Below are positions 6,071-13,499 of a DNA stretch of 15,619 nucleotides, piece after piece (positions within the stretch are counted from its first letter, which is position 1; every line of letters starts with the position of its first letter). The position numbers were made by a program, and so were the translations under genes. This stretch comes from Gammaproteobacteria bacterium. Its GTDB lineage: Bacteria; Pseudomonadota; Gammaproteobacteria; GCF-002020875. The notes under the pieces were generated by a model that had not been told where the DNA came from, did not search any database, and worked only from the letters and a program-made list of their open reading frames with translations. The DNA is taken from NCBI GenBank assembly GCA_018671205.1, contig JABHIC010000015.1, positions 1-15,619 on the forward strand, written 5' to 3'.

Positions 6071-6535
6071 CTAACCATCCCTGCTCTCTATTGTCTGCGG
6101 CTCCAGCCCACACTCATCGGAGATGCGGTCTTTTGGATCTGCCGATGAGAAGCGGTTGGAGCTGTAACGCAGTGCCATAACAGCAAGACTGAGAATAAAA
6201 ATGGAGCCAGAAATCACCAGAATAGCCTCTTTCGGCATGGTTTTAATATCAATTGCCAGATAACGAGTCATTGCCGTAATGGTGATAAAGAGGAGGAAGA
6301 TGACCGGTATACGGTGGGTACGAAAAAACACCCCCACCATCGCTCCCAGCTCGAGATAGATAAAGAGCAGCAGAATATCCCCCAGAGAGGCGTACCCTTT
6401 GCCAATGATCTGTAAATACTCCACCACCGCCGACCAGACAATGGTAGCCCCCACAATAAAAAGCCCCAGTAGATGGAACCCTTCCACCACATTATCACCG
6501 ACATCATGTACCCAAGAAAATTTCTGCTGACTCAT
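6071..6535 (-). CDS. PsiE-family (phosphate-starvation-inducible E) inner-membrane protein
   Basis: A 154-aa membrane protein with four predicted hydrophobic segments, at about residues 20-40, 50-70, 78-98 and 104-124. The stretch LGDILLLFIYLELGAMVGVFF followed by HRIPVIFLLFITITAMTR is characteristic of the PsiE family. The C-terminal ~30 residues are polar and presumably cytoplasmic. The family is widespread, but its biochemical role is not known; the name comes from phosphate-starvation induction in E. coli. No Pho box is recognised here. The gene converges with bcp (22-base gap, no clear terminator) and diverges from the cytochrome gene across a 141-bp region that must hold promoters for both. 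A purine-rich AGGAATAGGG lies just before the ATG. Confidence 0.85.
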   Translation of the reverse strand: MSQQKFSWVHDVGDNVVEGFHLLGLFIVGATIVWSAVVEYLQIIGKGYASLGDILLLFIYLELGAMVGVFFRTHRIPVIFLLFITITAMTRYLAIDIKTMPKEAILVISGSIFILSLAVMALRYSSNRFSSADPKDRISDECGLEPQTIESRDG

Positions 6536-6566
6536 TGATTACCCTATTCCTGCATCTGTTTTACAT

Positions 6567-6600
6567 TAAATTACTTATCATTATGATGATTTTTTATAGT
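6567..6600. promoter_or_regulatory. Divergent promoter region with Fur-like site between psiE-like gene and cytochrome c gene
   Basis: On the plus strand, TTACTT (6571-6576) and TATAGT (6595-6600) with 18 bases between form a fair sigma70 promoter for the cytochrome gene. Overlapping it, 6567-6585 read on the minus strand matches 13 of 19 positions of the Fur consensus, including ATAATGATAA without a break. ATCAT-TATG-ATGAT (6577-6590) is also a perfect short inverted repeat. Iron regulation of a haem protein would be plausible, but the match is only moderate and AT-rich sequence favours such hits. Confidence 0.35.
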
Positions 6601-6676
6601 AACATATGGGGGTGCTTAAGTTCATTATTAACCGCACACAAACAAAACTGAAAACTAACTTCTGTCTGGAGGAACC

Positions 6677-7291
6677 ATGAATCTCAAAAAGACTCTCATT
6701 GCAGCTTCTACCCTGCTGCTTCCTTTTACCCTGCAAGCTGCTGATCTGGAAAATGGAAAGAAGCTGAGCCGTAGCTGTGCACTCTGTCACGGCCTCTATC
6801 TACAAGGCGTCGCGGGTGATATCTATCCTCGACTGGCAGGACTACCTAGTGGGTATATTGAGAATGAACTGGAGCGACTGCAACAGGGACGCCGTAAGGC
6901 CCACATGCCGATGCTGATCACCAGCATGGCAGATATGCTCTCTGCCAGTGACAGGGTAGATATTGGCGCCTATATGGAGCATCTCGCTGTGCCCGCTGCT
7001 CACCGTCGTGCTATTCTGCGGGCACCGGGTAATAGTGCGGCAGGGGAAAAAGTCTATATCAATGAGGAGTGTGACGGCTGCCATGAGAAAGATGGTTCCG
7101 GAAATTCCAGGAAAAATATCCCACCATTGCGTGGACAGCATACCGACTATCTGATGAAGCAGATGCATGACTTCAAGCAGATTCTCCGTATTCACGATGG
7201 TGAGGAAGAAAAAGATGAAAGCAGCTTTGCCGAACTGGACGATACCATGTTACGTGACCTGGTTGCCTATCTCTCAACACTTGATGATTAA
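6677..7291 (+). CDS. Exported dihaem cytochrome c, cytochrome c4-like
   Basis: A 204-aa protein with a Sec signal peptide (basic MNLKK, then a hydrophobic core, cleavage near residues 21-22 in LQAAD), so periplasmic. Two tandem c-type domains each bind one haem: C34-ALC-H38 and C132-DGC-H136. Around the haems are the c4 landmarks PRLAGLPSGYIENELERLQQG and PPLRGQHTDYLMKQMHDF. Met77 or Met79 is the likely distal ligand of the first haem. The second domain has no methionine at the matching place (HDGEEEKDESSFAELDDTM), so its haem may lack the usual His/Met coordination. Family knowledge: c4 cytochromes shuttle electrons to terminal oxidases, including cbb3, whose genes lie nearby. A strong GGAGG site lies about 6 bases before the ATG, and the DUF302 gene follows 15 bases later. 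Class certain; c4 subfamily probable but divergent. Confidence 0.88.
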   Translation: MNLKKTLIAASTLLLPFTLQAADLENGKKLSRSCALCHGLYLQGVAGDIYPRLAGLPSGYIENELERLQQGRRKAHMPMLITSMADMLSASDRVDIGAYMEHLAVPAAHRRAILRAPGNSAAGEKVYINEECDGCHEKDGSGNSRKNIPPLRGQHTDYLMKQMHDFKQILRIHDGEEEKDESSFAELDDTMLRDLVAYLSTLDD

Positions 7292-7306
7292 TGGAGGAAT
7301 CTGAAC

Positions 7307-7810
7307 ATGAACCTAAAAACAATTTTTTCTACACTACTACTCTCTCTTCTCTTCTCAACCAGTGTCACTGCAGAAGAGCCCAGTGTAGGGGTCTTTAATG
7401 TTGAGCAGTCTGTCATCAAGATTGCACTCCGTAAAGGGGTCTCACCTCAGGATGCCATTGATGCCATGATGTCCAAGGCCAATGATCTCAACATGAAAAA
7501 TGTGGGGCGACAAAATGTCTCTGCCGAGCTGCAGGCACGCGGTGATAAGGTAGGCCACCTGGAGGTTTTCCAGTTCTGTCGTCCTGCCGATGCAAGGGTG
7601 ATGGCTGACTACAACGTGGTCTATGCGGCCTATATGCCCTGCCGAATCTCTATGGTTCAGGATATGAAGGGACGCTACTGGCTGGTCACGCTCAATCTGG
7701 ATATGCTGATTGAGAATACCGTACTGCCCGATGATATCTATACGCTGGCGATCAAGACCAATAGCAATATGCTGACTATCATGTCTGCTGCAGCGACCGG
7801 AGAGTTCTAA
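7307..7810 (+). CDS. Exported DUF302 domain protein
   Basis: A 167-aa protein with a signal peptide (MNLKTIFSTLLLSLLFSTSV, cleavage near TAEE, residues 22-24). The mature part carries the DUF302 core: GHLEVFQFCRPADARVMADY (residues 83-102), then VYAAYMPCRISMVQD and YWLVTLNLDMLI. The two cysteines of the mature protein, C91 and C112, could form a disulfide or bind a ligand. DUF302 proteins are frequent beside cytochromes and sulfur-oxidation genes in sulfur bacteria; their biochemical function is not established. It starts 15 bases after the cytochrome gene with its own GGAGG site, so the two are one transcript, and they are probably exported to the same compartment. Transcription likely ends at the terminator at 7965-8002. 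Confidence 0.88.
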   Translation: MNLKTIFSTLLLSLLFSTSVTAEEPSVGVFNVEQSVIKIALRKGVSPQDAIDAMMSKANDLNMKNVGRQNVSAELQARGDKVGHLEVFQFCRPADARVMADYNVVYAAYMPCRISMVQDMKGRYWLVTLNLDMLIENTVLPDDIYTLAIKTNSNMLTIMSAAATGEF

Positions 7811-7833
7811 AGGGAAGCGCTGTATAACTCATC

Positions 7834-7948
7834 CTAGGTGGCTGTCCGAGAATAGAGAACCTACTGCAAATCCCATAAAGATCATAACCTGAGCTTATAA
7901 TCTTTCTCTGATTTTCGCTACGGCTTCTATTCTCGGACAGCCACCTAG
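7834..7948. mobile_element. MITE-like element, 115 bp, with 23-bp terminal inverted repeats
   Basis: Perfect 23-bp inverted repeats: 7834-7856 (beginning CTAGGTGGCTGTCCGAGAAT) and its reverse complement at 7926-7948. The outermost CTAG occurs at both ends and may be a 4-bp target duplication, leaving ends that begin GTGGCTGTCCGAG. The 69-bp interior has no coding capacity. Its ends are unrelated to those of the element at 3529-3677, but both are bordered by a YTAR-type tetranucleotide (CTAG, TTAA). It sits between the DUF302 stop and the convergent terminator. As RNA it would fold into one long hairpin. A plain long stem-loop is the alternative reading. Confidence 0.65.
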
Positions 7949-7964
7949 ATGAGATAAAAGGCTC

Positions 7965-8002
7965 AAAAAAGCGGAAGAGATCTTGGTCTCTTCCGCTTTT
8001 TT
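7965..8002. terminator. Bidirectional terminator between convergent units
   Basis: AAAAAAGCGGAAGAGA (7965-7980) pairs perfectly with 7987-8002 around the 6-base loop TCTTGG. The stem is GC-rich next to the loop and carries A and T tracts outside, so it can stop transcription in both directions: the cytochrome-DUF302 unit from the left and the ccoGHIS unit from the right. Confidence 0.9.
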
Positions 8003-8013
8003 TTACAGTACGA

Positions 8014-8466
8014 CTACAGCTCGCCATTACCGGCCCGGCCAATGGCCGCAGTTGACATCACGAAGGTGACCAGCACAAGAATAATTGCAGGCATCACCGC
8101 TACCCGGGTGAGTGCCACAAATGCGATTGAGGTCGGATCAACAAAGAGGCGAATCAGCCCTATTAACAGGGCAACCAGGGCATACCCCAGATAGAGCCAA
8201 CGAAACCGTCTCAACCCCTGCTCCCAGTGCGTTCGATCCCACTCATTGGTTGAATGACTAAAATGTGAAATCCGGCTTTGGTAGTAGAACAACAACCCAC
8301 TGCTTGAGAGGATCGGCACCAGCAACCCCCAGTAGCCCAGTCCAAACGCCAGCCCGGCAGGCACTGCCAACAGATGGAAGAAGATCAGGTTGAGCACAAA
8401 CAGCTCATGGGGCCATTTTCCCGCCTTACACGCCTCCGGGCTCTTCTCTGCGTTTATCTGTGCCAT
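8014..8466 (-). CDS. Unrecognised four-helix membrane protein at the end of the ccoGHIS unit
   Basis: A 150-aa integral membrane protein. After a polar N-terminus there are hydrophobic segments at about residues 22-42, 44-62, 90-108 and 116-142; the loop between the second and third is strongly polar (QSRISHF...EWDRTHWEQGLRRFRW). I do not recognise a named family. I chose the ATG at 8466, which shares its A with the ccoS stop (TGATG), over the GTG one codon upstream. This overlap implies translational coupling to ccoS, so a role in cbb3 oxidase maturation or in the same membrane is plausible, but there is no motif to support a specific function. No metal-binding Cys/His pattern is seen. Transcription ends at the bidirectional terminator just beyond. 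Confidence 0.8.
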   Translation of the reverse strand: MAQINAEKSPEACKAGKWPHELFVLNLIFFHLLAVPAGLAFGLGYWGLLVPILSSSGLLFYYQSRISHFSHSTNEWDRTHWEQGLRRFRWLYLGYALVALLIGLIRLFVDPTSIAFVALTRVAVMPAIILVLVTFVMSTAAIGRAGNGEL

Positions 8467-8681
8467 CACTCGCTCCTCTCATTATCCTCAACAGGCATGG
8501 TTAAGTCCGCAGGTTCAGGCTCGACGGCATCCGGCATCCTCCCATCATCATCCATTAGAATGCGGGCACCATCCCCCTCAAGGTCATCATATTGCCCTTT
8601 GCGAATCGCAATAATCAACACCGCCACCAGAATAACCCCCATCAATACCATTCCTGGAATCAATATATAGATCACTTCCAT
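8466..8681 (-). CDS. ccoS: cbb3-type cytochrome oxidase assembly protein CcoS
   Basis: A 71-aa membrane protein: one N-terminal hydrophobic helix (about residues 4-26, IYILIPGMVLMGVILVAVLI) followed by the CcoS signature IRKGQYDDLEGDGARILMDDD at residues 25-45 and an acidic tail. Family knowledge: CcoS is needed for cofactor incorporation into cbb3 oxidase. It starts 3 bases after the ccoI stop, with its ribosome binding site (GAGGTGAG) inside the 3' end of ccoI, and overlaps the next gene by one base, so the three are translationally linked. Length is usual for the family. Confidence 0.93.
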   Translation of the reverse strand: MEVIYILIPGMVLMGVILVAVLIIAIRKGQYDDLEGDGARILMDDDGRMPDAVEPEPADLTMPVEDNERSE

Positions 8682-8684
8682 CGT

Positions 8685-11141
8685 TTATCTCACCTCGCTA
8701 CGAATTCGTGCCGCATTGCCAATGACCAGTAGCGAGCTGATGGGCATTGAAATCGCCGCCACCAGTGGGGTTACCCAGGCCATCATCGCCAACGGCACCA
8801 TAATCAGATTATAGAGAATCGAGATCCCTATATTTTGACGGATCGTTCTCAAAGTACGTTGTGAGAGTCGATTGGCCAACTCAACCTGCTCTAATTCACT
8901 ACTGAGCAAGACAATATCGGCACTGGCTACCGACACATCGGTTCCTGACCCCATCGCAATCCCAACATCTGCGAGCATCAATGCCGGTGCATCATTAATT
9001 CCATCCCCCACCATTGCAACCGCTTCACCCTGTTGTTGAAGATGGCGAATCACCGCTGCCTTCTCTTCAGGTAACACCTCGGCGATCACCTCCATCCCCC
9101 CTCCCAGAGCATCTGCTGTCGCCTCAGCCACCTGCCATCGATCACCGGTCAGTAACGAAAGCCTCATCTGCTGCTGACGTAGGCGCTGAATCAATGCAGG
9201 CGCTCCACTACGTAGCTGATCAGCCAGTGTAACAACACCAATGCAGAGACCATCCAGTGCCAGATAGACCGCACTCTCGGCATGAGACTCCCTCTCCTTC
9301 ACAAAACCTACCAGGGCGGTGGGGAGGGGGATCTGGTGCTGCCGCATCCAGGCAGCTGTCCCCATCAATGCCACTCCCCCCTCTACCTCTCCGGATACTC
9401 CAGCCCCCGGGCTATATTGAAATCCATCTGCCCCATGCTCTCGTGCCAGACGCTTACCCAGAATATCTTCGGCCTGTTGAACAATCGCATGAGCAACCGG
9501 ATGTTCCGAGTAACGCTCCAGCGCATGGGCGATTTTGTAAAAAGAGTGCTCGTCCCACTCCCTCTCTAACCAGAGCTGCTGAACCCGCAATCTTCCCTCC
9601 GTCAGCGTACCGGTTTTGTCAAAGACCAAGTGACGTATTGAAGAGAGAGACTCCAGCACCCCGCCACTCTTGATCAATACCCCGTGTCGTGCCCCCACCC
9701 CTGAGGCCACCGCAATCGCCATTGGAGTGGCCAACCCAAAGGCACAGGGACAGGTAATGATCAGCACGGAGGTGGCTGCCATCAGTGCCTGCTCAAAGTC
9801 ACTCGCTACCCAGAAGAGGAAGGTCGCACTCCCCAGCAGCAGGGTCGCCATAACAAACCAGGGTACGATACGGTCTGCCGTACACTGGATCGGGGCTTTG
9901 CTGGCTTGCGCCTCTTCGACCAGATTGATGATTTTTCCCAGCGCACTATTTTTCAGAATCCCCTCCACCTCAAGCTCCATCACACCATGCCCGTTGACTG
10001 TCCCCGCATAGAGTGGATCTCCCGGCTGTTTAGTCACCGGCAGTGACTCACCGCTCAACATCGCCTCATCGACCTCACTCTGTCCCACAATAAGACGCCC
10101 ATCTACAGGAATTCTCTGTCCCGGCTTAACGCGCACCCGATCTTTCCGGGTTAGTCGCCGAACCGCCACCACAGACTCTTCTCCATTCTCTATCCGTGTC
10201 GCCACTCGTGGTTGTAGATCCATCAGCCGTTGAGTAGATGAGACCGCCTGACGTTTTGCCGCAGACTCCAGGTAACGCCCCAGCAGAATCACAAAGATAA
10301 AATTAACGACCGTATCAAAGTAGACCTCTCCCACCGTGCTGCCACTAGCCGTGATATAGGTTGAATAGAGATAGGTGACGCTGGCACCGATGGCTATCGG
10401 CAGATCCATTGTCAGATGACGTGCCACCAAACCACTCCATGCCCCCTTGAGAAAGGGGTACCCGGCATAGAGAAGTGTCGGTGTTGCCAGCATGAATCCC
10501 AACCAGTGAAACCAACCCTTGAACTCTCCCTCATCCGCACCACTATAGAGGGCAATGGATACCCAGAGCAGGTTCATCATCGTAAAACCGGAGAATACCA
10601 GACGGTAGAGTAGTGCTCGATCCCGTTTCTTGAGCTGCCCTTCAGCGGTCTCCGGATCAAATGGGACTGCGGCATAGCCGATCCGAGAGAGGCGGCTCAT
10701 TAGTTGGGAAAGTTTGACACGATCCGGCTCCCAACGCAGATGGAGCCGTTTTCCGGTAAGGTTGACCTGTGCCGACTGCACACCAGGGACCGGTTGTAGA
10801 CTCTGCTCAATCAGCCAGACACAGGCTGCACAGTGAATCCCCTCAACCAGTAGATGAATCTCACGCAGCCCCCCATCCACCTCTACATATTCGGCCTGAA
10901 CCTCCTCTAGGTCATATAGCTCGAGCTCATCACTCATCTCAGCTGGAGGCGATAGCTGTCCATCCTCCGGGGTACGATCATAAAACCCCTCCATACCCGA
11001 ACTATAGATCACCTGACAGACACTTCTGCAGCCATGACAACAGAACTCATGGGGCTCTCCATTAACGGCCCCAACAACAACCCCTGTATCGGGTATGGGA
11101 AGCCCACAGTGGAAACAGTCTCCCTCTCGGTGCCCCCTCAT
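8685..11141 (-). CDS. ccoI: Copper-transporting P1B-type ATPase CcoI (FixI)
   Basis: An 818-aa inner-membrane pump that moves Cu(I) across the membrane for cbb3 oxidase assembly. Seen, in order: an N-terminal cysteine-rich region (C9-x2-C12 in CFHCGLP, and CCHGC at 34-38); a heavy-metal-associated domain with GIHCAAC (C104, C107); membrane helices from about 180; the actuator SGES (363-366); the intramembrane CPC site (464-466, in TCPCAFGLATP); the phosphorylation site DKTGT (Asp508); the nucleotide-binding HP pair (547-548); TGD (665-667); and GDGINDAP (712-719). All catalytic residues are present. The N-terminal cysteine-rich extension separates the CcoI/CtpA-like class from CopA detoxification pumps, and the ccoGHIS context agrees. 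The ATG at 11141 is the first start after an in-frame TGA; it has only a weak ribosome binding site, 49 bases after ccoH. Confidence 0.97.
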   Translation of the reverse strand: MRGHREGDCFHCGLPIPDTGVVVGAVNGEPHEFCCHGCRSVCQVIYSSGMEGFYDRTPEDGQLSPPAEMSDELELYDLEEVQAEYVEVDGGLREIHLLVEGIHCAACVWLIEQSLQPVPGVQSAQVNLTGKRLHLRWEPDRVKLSQLMSRLSRIGYAAVPFDPETAEGQLKKRDRALLYRLVFSGFTMMNLLWVSIALYSGADEGEFKGWFHWLGFMLATPTLLYAGYPFLKGAWSGLVARHLTMDLPIAIGASVTYLYSTYITASGSTVGEVYFDTVVNFIFVILLGRYLESAAKRQAVSSTQRLMDLQPRVATRIENGEESVVAVRRLTRKDRVRVKPGQRIPVDGRLIVGQSEVDEAMLSGESLPVTKQPGDPLYAGTVNGHGVMELEVEGILKNSALGKIINLVEEAQASKAPIQCTADRIVPWFVMATLLLGSATFLFWVASDFEQALMAATSVLIITCPCAFGLATPMAIAVASGVGARHGVLIKSGGVLESLSSIRHLVFDKTGTLTEGRLRVQQLWLEREWDEHSFYKIAHALERYSEHPVAHAIVQQAEDILGKRLAREHGADGFQYSPGAGVSGEVEGGVALMGTAAWMRQHQIPLPTALVGFVKERESHAESAVYLALDGLCIGVVTLADQLRSGAPALIQRLRQQQMRLSLLTGDRWQVAEATADALGGGMEVIAEVLPEEKAAVIRHLQQQGEAVAMVGDGINDAPALMLADVGIAMGSGTDVSVASADIVLLSSELEQVELANRLSQRTLRTIRQNIGISILYNLIMVPLAMMAWVTPLVAAISMPISSLLVIGNAARIRSEVR

Positions 11142-11190
11142 GGAGATTCAGCCTCATCCCATAACCGTGGGATATTCTGGTTTTCAGCCA

Positions 11191-11697
11191 TTACTCTCCA
11201 GCATGAACCCGTTGTTCAACCGTATACTGATCGGTACCTTGTTCCATCGTCAGCAGGAGATCCCAAACCCCTTTCAATAGAACCGTATAGCGCGCGTGAT
11301 AAACGCCCGGCTCGACCTCAGTGACGGAGACAACCATATCCTGTTTTTTATCAGAGGGGCGGTAGACCTGCAGATATCCACTCAATCCGGCCACCGCCTC
11401 CCCCGTTTTACCACTCACCCGTACCTCAAGCAGTGCCGGTACTCCCACCTTGACCACACCCGCATCCAGATTAACCTTCCATCCCAAACGCTGACGAGCC
11501 TCGATTAGCTGTAGAACGGTACGCTCATAATCCTTTCCCTGTTCATAGTAATCCTCTTTTACCAGTCCGGGGCTGGTCATAAATGCGGTTGTAATCATGC
11601 CAAAATTGACCAGCAGCACCACCAGTAACAGAAGAAGCCAACCGACAACCCATGGGTTACGAAAAGCCTGTTTATTTGATTGAGAAAAATAACTCAT
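11191..11697 (-). CDS. ccoH: cbb3 oxidase accessory protein CcoH (FixH family)
   Basis: A 168-aa protein with one N-terminal membrane helix (about residues 16-39, WVVGWLLLLLVVLLVNFGMI) and a periplasmic beta-rich domain. The segment LVKEDYYEQGKDYERT right after the helix is the FixH hallmark. The C-terminal part (PGVYHARYTVLLKGVWDLLL) fits the FixH immunoglobulin-like fold. Family knowledge: CcoH interacts with the assembling cbb3 complex and with CcoI and is needed for stable oxidase. It lies between ccoG (30 bases upstream) and ccoI (49 bases downstream) on the same strand, the standard order. Length is usual. Confidence 0.93.
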   Translation of the reverse strand: MSYFSQSNKQAFRNPWVVGWLLLLLVVLLVNFGMITTAFMTSPGLVKEDYYEQGKDYERTVLQLIEARQRLGWKVNLDAGVVKVGVPALLEVRVSGKTGEAVAGLSGYLQVYRPSDKKQDMVVSVTEVEPGVYHARYTVLLKGVWDLLLTMEQGTDQYTVEQRVHAGE

Positions 11698-11727
11698 TGA
11701 TTGACTCCTGAATCTCTCTACGCTTAC

Positions 11728-13149
11728 CTATCGGGGACCTAAAAACATACTCTTATACTTCGCACTTAATTCTGGCTGCTCAACCCCCACCAGGGTGAAA
11801 TAGACCGGCATGGAGCTGGACTCCAGCGCCCTGCGTGGCATCCTCAGATAGACCGTATATGGGGTCACTTTACCAGGTCTCGCCAGAAATGGCTCATCCG
11901 CACCTACCAGCTCTACCCCATCCAGCCCCTCTGTAGCGATTGTGACCGACATCGTATCATGCGTCTTGTTGAGTATCTTCAGCTCATACTTATTCTGGAT
12001 GGCGCCACTACTCAACTGCACAAACAGTGGCTGACGCTCGTGCAGTACCTTAATATCCAGCCCAGAAATATTCATCAGCCCATAGATGATCCCCACAAAA
12101 GCGATCGACATAATCACAAAATAGACCAGTACTCTGGGCCGTTTCATCAATGGCATGACCACTTTACCCTCCAGCGCATCAATCGACTCATAGCGGATCA
12201 GTCCATGTGGCTTTTTGATTTTATCCATGACCGAATCACAGGCATCAATACAGAGCGCACAGGTGATACACCCCTCATCCAGCCCCCCCCGTATATCAAC
12301 TCCGGTAGGACAGACCGCCACACACTGATTACAGTCGATACAGTCGCCATTGCCCTCAATGGTCTTCCCTTTTTTCAGACGACCACGCGGTTCACCCCGG
12401 TTAAAATCGTAGGTTGGGATCATCGACTCCCGATCCAGCATCACCGCCTGTATTCGTGCATAGGGGCAGAGCCAGAAACAGGTCTGTTCGCGCAGAAACC
12501 CCGCCAACACATAGGTACCCACGGTAAACAGTGCCAATACCCCCCACTCCGTAGAGGATGCCGAGAGGGTAAAGTAGTCCACCCAAAGCTGATAGACATC
12601 CGTAAACCAGGCCACAAAGGTGAGCCCTGTAAGCATCGAAATCAACACCCATAAGAGATGCTTCTTCAGTTTGATGGTAATTTTTTCCAGCGAGAAAGGT
12701 GCCTTGTCCAGTTTTTTACGTTTCGCCGGGGAGCCCTCAAACTTCTCTTCCAACCAGGTGAAAACATCAACCCAGATGGTCTGAAAACAGAAAAAACCGC
12801 AATAGGCACGCCCTATCAGGGTAGTGACTACCGCTAATAAAATAGCTAAAAAAAGCAGTACCAATGACAACATCCAGACATCCTGAGGCAGAATGGTGAT
12901 ATCAAAGATGTGGTATTGCCGTCCGGGGATATCAAACAGGATCGCCTGGTTACCATTCCAGCGCAGATAGGGGCCAAAGAAGAAGAGTAACCAACTAGAG
13001 GCAGCCCACCACTTCAGAGTTCTGAAACGCCCCTCCATCCGCTTGGCATGAATGGTCTCATCTCCGACATTGATTTTCCACTCGTGACTCTCCGCATAGA
13101 GTGCATCAACCTCGCCCCCCGCCTGCTGATCTTCTGCTGTCTGTGACAT
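11728..13149 (-). CDS. ccoG: cbb3 oxidase accessory protein CcoG (FixG/RdxA), ferredoxin-type Cu reductase
   Basis: A 473-aa inner-membrane iron-sulfur protein. Seen: five hydrophobic segments (about 48-62, 92-112, 166-184, 202-220, 332-350); membrane-embedded C117-x3-C121 and C224-x3-C228 (CFWLCPY); two [4Fe-4S] binding sets, C270-x2-C273-x2-C276-x3-C280-P and C294-x2-C297-x2-C300-x3-C304; and a C-terminal periplasmic immunoglobulin-like domain with MPRRALESSSMPVYF. Family knowledge: CcoG reduces Cu(II) to Cu(I), supplying the form that CcoI moves into the oxidase. It is the first gene of the ccoGHIS unit, separated from the structural oxidase genes by a terminator, so it needs its own promoter. 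A ribosome binding site (TTAGGAAT) precedes the ATG by about 8 bases. Confidence 0.97.
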   Translation of the reverse strand: MSQTAEDQQAGGEVDALYAESHEWKINVGDETIHAKRMEGRFRTLKWWAASSWLLFFFGPYLRWNGNQAILFDIPGRQYHIFDITILPQDVWMLSLVLLFLAILLAVVTTLIGRAYCGFFCFQTIWVDVFTWLEEKFEGSPAKRKKLDKAPFSLEKITIKLKKHLLWVLISMLTGLTFVAWFTDVYQLWVDYFTLSASSTEWGVLALFTVGTYVLAGFLREQTCFWLCPYARIQAVMLDRESMIPTYDFNRGEPRGRLKKGKTIEGNGDCIDCNQCVAVCPTGVDIRGGLDEGCITCALCIDACDSVMDKIKKPHGLIRYESIDALEGKVVMPLMKRPRVLVYFVIMSIAFVGIIYGLMNISGLDIKVLHERQPLFVQLSSGAIQNKYELKILNKTHDTMSVTIATEGLDGVELVGADEPFLARPGKVTPYTVYLRMPRRALESSSMPVYFTLVGVEQPELSAKYKSMFLGPR

Positions 13150-13202
13150 ACTTTTCTATTCCTAATCCATACTGTGGTGAAGCGAGCCTCACTCTACACC
13201 CT

Positions 13203-13231
13203 ATTTCATGAGAGGCTTTTTATCATCCCAA
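13203..13231 (-). promoter_or_regulatory. Possible promoter for the ccoGHIS unit
   Basis: On the minus strand TTGGGA (13231-13226) and TGAAAT (13208-13203) are spaced by 17 bases, each four of six consensus. It lies between the terminator after the 45-aa ORF and ccoG, where a promoter is expected. No clear FNR box (TTGAT-N4-ATCAA) is seen in 13150-13268, although oxygen control is usual for such genes. Weak call. Confidence 0.3.
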
Positions 13232-13268
13232 GATCATAGTTTAGCCACTTTTTCTTCCACTCATCAAT

Positions 13269-13295
13269 AAAAAAGGGAGCAGTAGAACTGCTCCC
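13269..13295 (-). terminator. Terminator of the ccoNOQP-orf45 unit
   Basis: Read on the minus strand, GGGAGCAG (13295-13288), loop TTCTA and CTGCTCCC (13282-13275) form a perfect 8-bp stem followed by TTTTTT (13274-13269). It lies 45 bases past the 45-aa ORF and separates the oxidase structural genes from ccoGHIS. Confidence 0.88.
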
Positions 13296-13340
13296 CTTCT
13301 CTTTCCACGCTGGGACAATCAATTACTCTTTAACCGGCAA

Positions 13341-13478
13341 TCAATCTTCAGAGTGCGTCGTATTCATCAACGTTCTCATCTTAAGCCCCAAATAAATCAC
13401 AATGACAGCGGTAACCCCTACGGCGATGACCGACCCCAGCAACACTGGATCAAGATCTTGTCCTGAAAACATCTTCAT
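13341..13478 (-). CDS. Small single-helix membrane protein (45 aa) after ccoP
   Basis: Read on the minus strand, an ATG at 13478 opens a 45-codon frame ending in TGA at 13341: MKMFSGQDLDPVLLGSVIAV, a continuing hydrophobic stretch to about residue 32, then a basic KMRTLMNTTHSED tail. This is one membrane helix (about residues 12-32) with a positive cytoplasmic side, so N-out/C-in or a tail anchor. An AGAGGAT ribosome binding site lies about 6 bases before the ATG. The gene lies between ccoP (66 bases upstream, with a palindrome between them) and a strong terminator, so it is the last gene of the oxidase transcript. Its shape recalls DUF3149 proteins and the small accessory subunits such as CcoM found in some cbb3 oxidases, but I cannot confirm either by sequence. 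Confidence 0.7.
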   Translation of the reverse strand: MKMFSGQDLDPVLLGSVIAVGVTAVIVIYLGLKMRTLMNTTHSED

Positions 13479-13499
13479 ATCAATATCCTCTTATTAATC

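Noticed and set aside
11959..12654. 231-aa open frame on the plus strand opposite ccoG
   Set aside because: Lies wholly antisense to ccoG, whose motifs are unmistakable; its translation is rich in His, Gln and Pro with no domain, as expected of a shadow frame.
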